Part shown: positions 59,998 to 64,000 of the stretch, piece by piece
How the letters are laid out: each line of letters begins with the position of its first letter
Numbering within the stretch: the first letter of the stretch is position 1
Source: an uncultured Bacteroidales bacterium
GTDB taxonomy: Bacteria > Bacteroidota > Bacteroidia > Bacteroidales > WCHB1-69
NCBI GenBank assembly: GCA_900315705.1
Contig: ONAB01000001.1
Span: 62,001-126,000 of the forward strand
Length of the DNA: 64,000 nt
Direction of reading: 5' to 3'
Notes under the pieces: generated by a model
Database searches by the model: none
What the model was told of the DNA's origin: nothing
Seen by the model: only the letters and a program-made list of their open reading frames with translations
Program-made: the position numbers and the translations under genes

Positions 59998-60741
59998 ATG
60001 GGAAAAGATATTTTAAAAGTGGAACGTCTGGAGCGCGTGTTCCGCGTAGGCAGTGAGGATGTGCACGCTTTGCGAGGTGTCTCCTTCACCATCCAGGAGG
60101 GGGAGTTTGTCAGCATAATGGGTACTAGTGGCTCGGGAAAATCGACGCTGCTGAACATTCTGGGATGTTTGGACACGCCCACTGCCGGCGACTATATTAT
60201 TGACGGGGTGTCAATCCGGAATTTGAGTAAGAACGAGTTGTCCACTCTGCGCAACCGCAAGATTGGTTTTGTGTTCCAGAACTATAACCTGCTGGCGCGC
60301 ACCACAGCCTTGGAGAATGTTGAGCTGCCGCTTTTTTACAACAACACTGTGCCGGCCAAGGAGCGGAAGGAGCGCGCGGCGGCGGCCCTCAAGTTGGTGG
60401 GCTTGGAGAAACGTATGGAGCATATGCCCAACCAGCTCTCCGGCGGTCAGCAGCAGCGTGTGGCCATCGCCCGCGCGTTGGTCAACGACCCCGTTATACT
60501 CCTGGCCGACGAGGCCACCGGCAACCTTGACACCCGCACTTCCTACGAGATTATGAGCCTGTTTCAGGACCTTCACGAGCAAGGCAAGACGATTGCCTTT
60601 GTGACGCACGAGCCAGACATCGCCACCTTTACCACGCGCAAGATCAAGCTCCGCGACGGGCAGATTATCGAGGACGCCCCCATCAACACCCAGTCGGCCG
60701 CCGAGGCGCTGGCCGCCATCAACCTCCAAAAAGAAGATTAA
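59998..60741 (+). CDS. ABC transporter ATPase, MacB/LolD type
   Basis: A 247-residue ATPase: Walker A GTSGSGKST, Q-loop GFVFQNYNLL, signature LSGGQQQRVAIARAL, Walker B VILLADEATGNLD and the H-loop THEPDIA. The subfamily is that of mechanotransmission ABC systems (MacB, LolD, FtsE). In E. coli MacB the ATPase and permease are one protein; here they are two genes, 3 bases apart. Confidence 0.94.
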   Translation: MGKDILKVERLERVFRVGSEDVHALRGVSFTIQEGEFVSIMGTSGSGKSTLLNILGCLDTPTAGDYIIDGVSIRNLSKNELSTLRNRKIGFVFQNYNLLARTTALENVELPLFYNNTVPAKERKERAAAALKLVGLEKRMEHMPNQLSGGQQQRVAIARALVNDPVILLADEATGNLDTRTSYEIMSLFQDLHEQGKTIAFVTHEPDIATFTTRKIKLRDGQIIEDAPINTQSAAEALAAINLQKED

Positions 60742-60744
60742 GCT

Positions 60745-61965
60745 ATGAATATCGGAAATCTTGTCAAAATAGCCATCAGCTCGCTGTTCCGCAACAAGAT
60801 GCGCACCGCCCTGACGATGTTGGGCATCATCATCGGCATTGCCTCGGTCATCGCGATGGTCAGCATCGGGCAGGCCTCCACGCAAAGCGTCAAGTCGGAG
60901 CTCTCCTCTATGGGCTCCAATATGATTATGATAATGCCCGCCCGTCAGCATCGTGGCGGTGTGGATATGGGAATGTCGTCATCCAAATCTTTGGACGACA
61001 AGGATTTGGCATCTATACAAAAGAACACCCGTTATGTGGCCGCCGTGTCGCCTATGGTGAGCAGCGCCAAGCAGCTGATCTATGGCAACAACAACCATAG
61101 CTGTTCTGTCAATGGCGTGTCGGATGCCTACCTTGAAATCCGGAAATACGAGTTGGCCGACGGGGTGATGTTTACGGAGGAGGATGTGAAGCGCTACAAC
61201 AAAGTGTGTGTCATTGGGCAGACAGTGGTGAAGGAGTTGTTTACCAACGGCGAGAACCCGATAGGCAAGTCCATCCGTTTCGGGTCGATACCGATGACCG
61301 TGATAGGGGTTTTGGCCTCGAAGGGTCAGAACGGGATGGGGGAAGACCAGGACGATATAGTGTTGGCGCCTTACACCACCATTCAGAAGCGTTTTTTGGG
61401 CATTAACTATTTCAATATGTTGTTTGCCTCGGCCACTTCCGAGGAGGAGTCGGAGCTGGCCGCCACGGAGATTACCTACATCTTGCGCAGCAACCACGGC
61501 ATCAAGCAGGGTGCGACCGACGACTTCGACATCCGCACGCAGGAGGAACTGGTCTCCACCATCAGTTCGGTCACGGGATTGATGACTACATTGCTGGCCG
61601 CCATCGCTTCCATCTCGTTGGTGGTGGGCGGCATCGGCATTATGAATATAATGTATGTCACGGTCACGGAGCGCACCAAGGAGATTGGTTTGCGTATGGC
61701 CATCGGCGCGCACAACCGCGACATCAAGTTGCAGTTCTTGTGCGAGAGTGTGATTTTGAGTCTGATAGGCGGCATTATCGGCATTATCTTTGGGCTGATC
61801 ATATCCTACGTCGCTTCCAAATTGCTGAAAATGCCCTTTGTGGTGAGTCAGATGGCTATTGTGCTATCCTTTGTGGTGTGTGCCCTCACGGGTATCTTTT
61901 TCGGTTGGTATCCGGCCAAGAAGGCGGCCAATATGGATCCCATCAGCGCTTTGCGGTACGAGTAA
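60745..61965 (+). CDS. ABC transporter permease, MacB type
   Basis: A 406-residue permease with an N-terminal membrane segment (about 18-42, LTMLGIIIGIASVIAMVSIG), a large periplasmic MacB domain (about 45-270) and three C-terminal segments (GLMTTLLAAIASISLVVGGIGI; ESVILSLIGGIIGIIFGLIIS; VVCALTGIFFGWYPAKKAA). The cytoplasmic TERTKEIGLRMAIGA segment couples to the ATPase. It exports peptides, macrolides or siderophore-like compounds from the periplasm through TolC; actual substrate unknown. Confidence 0.94.
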   Translation: MNIGNLVKIAISSLFRNKMRTALTMLGIIIGIASVIAMVSIGQASTQSVKSELSSMGSNMIMIMPARQHRGGVDMGMSSSKSLDDKDLASIQKNTRYVAAVSPMVSSAKQLIYGNNNHSCSVNGVSDAYLEIRKYELADGVMFTEEDVKRYNKVCVIGQTVVKELFTNGENPIGKSIRFGSIPMTVIGVLASKGQNGMGEDQDDIVLAPYTTIQKRFLGINYFNMLFASATSEEESELAATEITYILRSNHGIKQGATDDFDIRTQEELVSTISSVTGLMTTLLAAIASISLVVGGIGIMNIMYVTVTERTKEIGLRMAIGAHNRDIKLQFLCESVILSLIGGIIGIIFGLIISYVASKLLKMPFVVSQMAIVLSFVVCALTGIFFGWYPAKKAANMDPISALRYE

Positions 61966-61987
61966 TCTCTGCGTATTGCGAGTTTTT

Positions 61988-62034
61988 ATACGATATGGAT
62001 TTTTTTAACAAAAAAACCCCATATCGTATTTTAT
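61988..62034. terminator. Large hairpin terminator after the MacB-type gene
   Basis: ATACGATATGG (61988-61998) pairs exactly with CCATATCGTAT (62019-62029). Within it seven T (62000-62006) face seven A (62010-62016) around AAC, giving an 18-pair stem with a small internal loop. TTTATT follows. It probably ends the efflux operon. Confidence 0.7.
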
Positions 62035-62048
62035 TAAACAGAATTTTA

Positions 62049-62056
62049 TATTTTTG
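62049..62056 (+). promoter_or_regulatory. Promoter -7 box of the AAA/DUF4143 gene
   Basis: TATTTTTG, 55 bases before the ATG at 62104, right after the hairpin. Confidence 0.65.
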
Positions 62057-62103
62057 CACCGTTTTTATAAAATACAATTTAATAAAATCTATTTGTGAAA
62101 AAT

Positions 62104-63393
62104 ATGGCCATAACTAGAAATACGCTGAAACAGATTCTCCTTGACAATCAGAAGGATGTGGAGCAATACAGTGTTTTCCCACGCCAATACGATTTGGACA
62201 GTTCCCCGTTGCAGGTGTTTGTTGGGGTGCGGCGTTCAGGGAAATCATTTCTCCTTTTCCAGAAAATGCGTCAGATGCTTGATGAGGGTCATACTTGGGC
62301 CGATATGCTCTATTTGGATTTTGAAGACACTCGCTTGGAGGGCTTTATGCCAGATGATTTCAATCTAATTTTGGAGTGTCATCAGGAGATGTATGGCAAG
62401 CGTCCGATGCTGTTCTTTGATGAGATGCAGAACATAGAGGGGTGGCAGAAGTTCGCCCGCAACCTTGCCGACAAAAAATACAATGTTTTCATTACAGGCA
62501 GCAATGCCAAAATGCTTTCAAAGGAAATTATGGCCACTTTGGGTGGACGTTATCTTCCCATAGAGGTGTATCCGTTCAGTTTTCGGGAATACTTGTCTTA
62601 TAGAAATGTTCCGTTTGATGAGTTGTCGCTTATGGCCACGGAATCCAAAGGCCGTTTTATGAATGCCTATCGTGAATATTTCACTTGGGGTGGTCTGCCC
62701 GAATCCATTAATTTGCCGGTCAAAAGAAACTATTTGTCAAGTGTTTATCAGAAAATTTACCTTGGCGACATCGTTCAGCGAAATGGCATTTCAAATCCTC
62801 GTTTGTTGCAACTGATGCTCAAGAAAATGGCGGAAAGTGTGAGGCAGCCTATATCCTATAACCGAATTTCAAAGATCCTTTCCATTGTGTCGGGCAAAAT
62901 CAGCGTGCCTACGGTTTCAAGCCACGTGGGGTTTTCTGAAGATGCCTGGTTATTGTTGCGCGTGAGGAACATCGCTTCGGCTTTTGCCGAAAAGGAGAGT
63001 GTCAGCAAATATTATTTCATAGACAATGGCCTGTTGTCACTGCAGCTGATGGATTGCGAAACACTTTTGTTGGAGAACTTGGTAGCGCTTTCCCTTTTCC
63101 GCAAATACGGCCACGATGAGGACAATGAGCGTGTGTTCTTCTACAACACCAACATAGAGGTGGATTTCTATGTGCCCGATGACGAGCTCGCTGTGCAGGT
63201 TTCCTACTCAATCGGCGACCCCGATACTTTGCGCAGGGAATCTGTCGCGCTCGGCAAGTTGCCGCAGGTTTATCCTTGCCGCCGCCGCGTCATTATCACT
63301 TATGACGAAGAGGGGTCATTAGAGGATAACTATGGAATCATAGAGATCATCCCCGCGTGGAGGTGGTTGTTGGAAGAGGACACAAATCTATGA
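62104..63393 (+). CDS. AAA ATPase with DUF4143 C-terminal domain
   Basis: A 429-residue P-loop protein of the AAA_14/DUF4143 family: Walker A GVRRSGKSFLLFQ, Walker B MLFFDEMQNIEGW, sensor ITGSNAKMLSKEI, then the winged-helix-like middle (YREYFTWGGLPE) and the DUF4143 domain, with a nuclease-like part FYNTNIEVDFYVPDDELAVQVSYS at the end. Family members are common accessory genes, often near mobile DNA. Roles are mostly unproven. The final segment has an Asp-x(9)-Q arrangement reminiscent of PD-(D/E)XK nucleases. I took the ATG at 62104 rather than the GTG at 62095. Confidence 0.85.
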   Translation: MAITRNTLKQILLDNQKDVEQYSVFPRQYDLDSSPLQVFVGVRRSGKSFLLFQKMRQMLDEGHTWADMLYLDFEDTRLEGFMPDDFNLILECHQEMYGKRPMLFFDEMQNIEGWQKFARNLADKKYNVFITGSNAKMLSKEIMATLGGRYLPIEVYPFSFREYLSYRNVPFDELSLMATESKGRFMNAYREYFTWGGLPESINLPVKRNYLSSVYQKIYLGDIVQRNGISNPRLLQLMLKKMAESVRQPISYNRISKILSIVSGKISVPTVSSHVGFSEDAWLLLRVRNIASAFAEKESVSKYYFIDNGLLSLQLMDCETLLLENLVALSLFRKYGHDEDNERVFFYNTNIEVDFYVPDDELAVQVSYSIGDPDTLRRESVALGKLPQVYPCRRRVIITYDEEGSLEDNYGIIEIIPAWRWLLEEDTNL

Positions 63394-63484
63394 TCCCTTA
63401 CGCAGAACCTTGAAAGATGCGTTTTTGTCATATACGCTCAAAGGAGTTGAAAATGTAGGGGGATGAATAGATAGGAATGATTAT

Positions 63485-63516
63485 AAAAAAAACAGGGCTT
63501 TTGCCCTGTTTTTTTA
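63485..63516. terminator. Bidirectional terminator of rubredoxin
   Basis: AAAAACAGGGC (63488-63498) pairs with GCCCTGTTTTT (63503-63513) with a TTTT loop, with an A run before and a T run after, so it works on both strands. It overlaps the rubredoxin stop codon. Confidence 0.88.
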
Positions 63517-63675
63517 TGCTTCGGGTTCGAAATCCTCTTTGCCGACGCCGCAGATGGGGCAGCTCCAGTTGTCGGGAAGATCTTCGAAAGCGGTGCCCGG
63601 GGCTATGCCGTTATCAGGGTCGCCCTCGGCGGGGTCATACACGTGACCGCAAACTTTGCAAACGTACTTTTTCAT
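63514..63675 (-). CDS. Rubredoxin
   Basis: A 53-residue electron carrier with one Fe held by four Cys: [18 protein letters not shown] (C6, C9) and [13 protein letters not shown] (C39, C42). The aromatic core residues Y4, Y13 and W37 are present. It probably serves peroxide or superoxide reduction in this anaerobe; no partner gene is adjacent. The start at 63675 (MKKYVC) is clear because a promoter at 63735-63742 leaves a 60-base leader. Confidence 0.96.
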   Translation of the reverse strand: MKKYVCKVCGHVYDPAEGDPDNGIAPGTAFEDLPDNWSCPICGVGKEDFEPEA

Positions 63676-63734
63676 AAGCGATAGTTTTAATAGTGGTTGT
63701 TTTATATTTCTGGTCAACAAAAATTTGTTGCTGG

Positions 63735-63742
63735 CAAAAATA
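63735..63742 (-). promoter_or_regulatory. Promoter -7 box of rubredoxin
   Basis: TATTTTTG on the minus strand, 60 bases before the ATG. Confidence 0.65.
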
Positions 63743-63755
63743 CTAAAAAAAATTA

Positions 63756-64000
63756 TTACGGTTCCACCGGTTGTTCGCGGACGTTGGAGCGCAGAGCCTG
63801 GTTGATTTGTTGCTTGAGCTGCATCACGTTCTTTTCCACCACGTTCTGCCGTTCGGGTTTGAAGAAGTCGGCGTATTTGGCCTTCCCGAGCTTGTACTTC
63901 AACTTGTCGGTGCCGATGATGTCAAGACCTAACCGGATGGGCTTCAGCAGAGATACATTATAATTATAGGTCATATCCAGGTTGTGGCGTCCCGAGAGGA
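63756..64000 (-). CDS. AsmA family protein, C-terminal end (partial)
   Basis: The frame is open to the right edge, so only the last ~80 residues are visible; the Met at 63974 is internal. The segment [20 protein letters not shown] followed by [24 protein letters not shown] matches the C-terminal AsmA-like repeat of large Bacteroidota envelope proteins thought to carry lipid between membranes. The tail (about 45-80) is a Gln/Arg-rich helix ending VREQPVEP. It lies upstream of rubredoxin on the same strand. Confidence 0.7.
   Translation of the reverse strand, partial: LSGRHNLDMTYNYNVSLLKPIRLGLDIIGTDKLKYKLGKAKYADFFKPERQNVVEKNVMQLKQQINQALRSNVREQPVEP

Overview
The window reads as a chromosomal piece of an anaerobic member of the Bacteroidota, most likely order Bacteroidales. 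The evidence is the recurrent TAnnTTTG -7 box (usually TATTTTTG or TATCTTTG) just upstream of genes, a C-terminal sorting domain of the type IX secretion (gliding-motility, CHU_C) class, Bacteroidales families of unknown function (DUF4919, DUF4340, PepSY-like), and anaerobic enzymes (class III ribonucleotide reductase, the HydG hydrogenase maturase, rubredoxin). Species cannot be named from the sequence. Coding density is high. The only gene-free stretch above 300 bases is 957-1351, which holds a promoter and a cobalamin riboswitch in front of nrdDG.

Layout. 1-8 kb: end of a universal stress protein, a flavin reductase-like protein, riboswitch-controlled nrdD-nrdG, a C69 dipeptidase, a DUF1846 protein, and the first of two Rpn-family nuclease genes. 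8-17 kb: GtrA-like membrane protein divergent from an unusual Rho, then a serine hydrolase, a PHP phosphoesterase and a polysaccharide cluster (TupA-type ATP-grasp, a fused O-antigen polymerase/GT4 protein, an ExoA-like GT2). 17.4-26 kb: second Rpn gene with a duplicated promoter cassette, a large type IX secretion substrate, and a methyltransferase/GT2/GT39-TPR operon. Base composition jumps inside two genes here, so this stretch looks mosaic. 26-36 kb: ispE, yitT-like, tRNA-Asn, an O-acyltransferase pair (MBOAT plus AlgX-like), a TM1266-like regulator and hydG, with two inverted copies of a composite hairpin-rich repeat at 26.7 and 31.2 kb. 36-49 kb: fused peptide ABC ATPase, MauE/thioredoxin-like membrane protein, TetR regulator, then a long minus-strand series (PepSY-like protein, prmA, a 1496-residue protein of unknown function, DAHP synthase-chorismate mutase, C-terminal processing protease). 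49-57 kb: ogt, mntP, coaX, an outer-membrane barrel, a TPR protein, lptC, yigZ, ribD and a DUF4340 protein. 57-64 kb: TolC-MacA-ABC-MacB efflux operon, an AAA/DUF4143 ATPase, rubredoxin and the end of an AsmA-like protein.

The most notable signals are: the two Rpn loci, which share an almost identical two-promoter upstream cassette and differ mainly in the length of a four-residue repeat tract; the inverted pair of composite repeats that bracket a tRNA and an acyltransferase module; composition breakpoints inside genes at about 19.8 and 24.4 kb; a B12 riboswitch controlling a B12-independent reductase; a Rho without the usual N-terminal helix domain; and a pantothenate kinase whose catalytic Asp is Gln. 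No CRISPR array, rRNA operon, integrase or complete insertion sequence was seen.

In many cases the correct start codon was chosen because a TAnnTTTG promoter lies inside the longest possible reading frame, which rules out the longer version.
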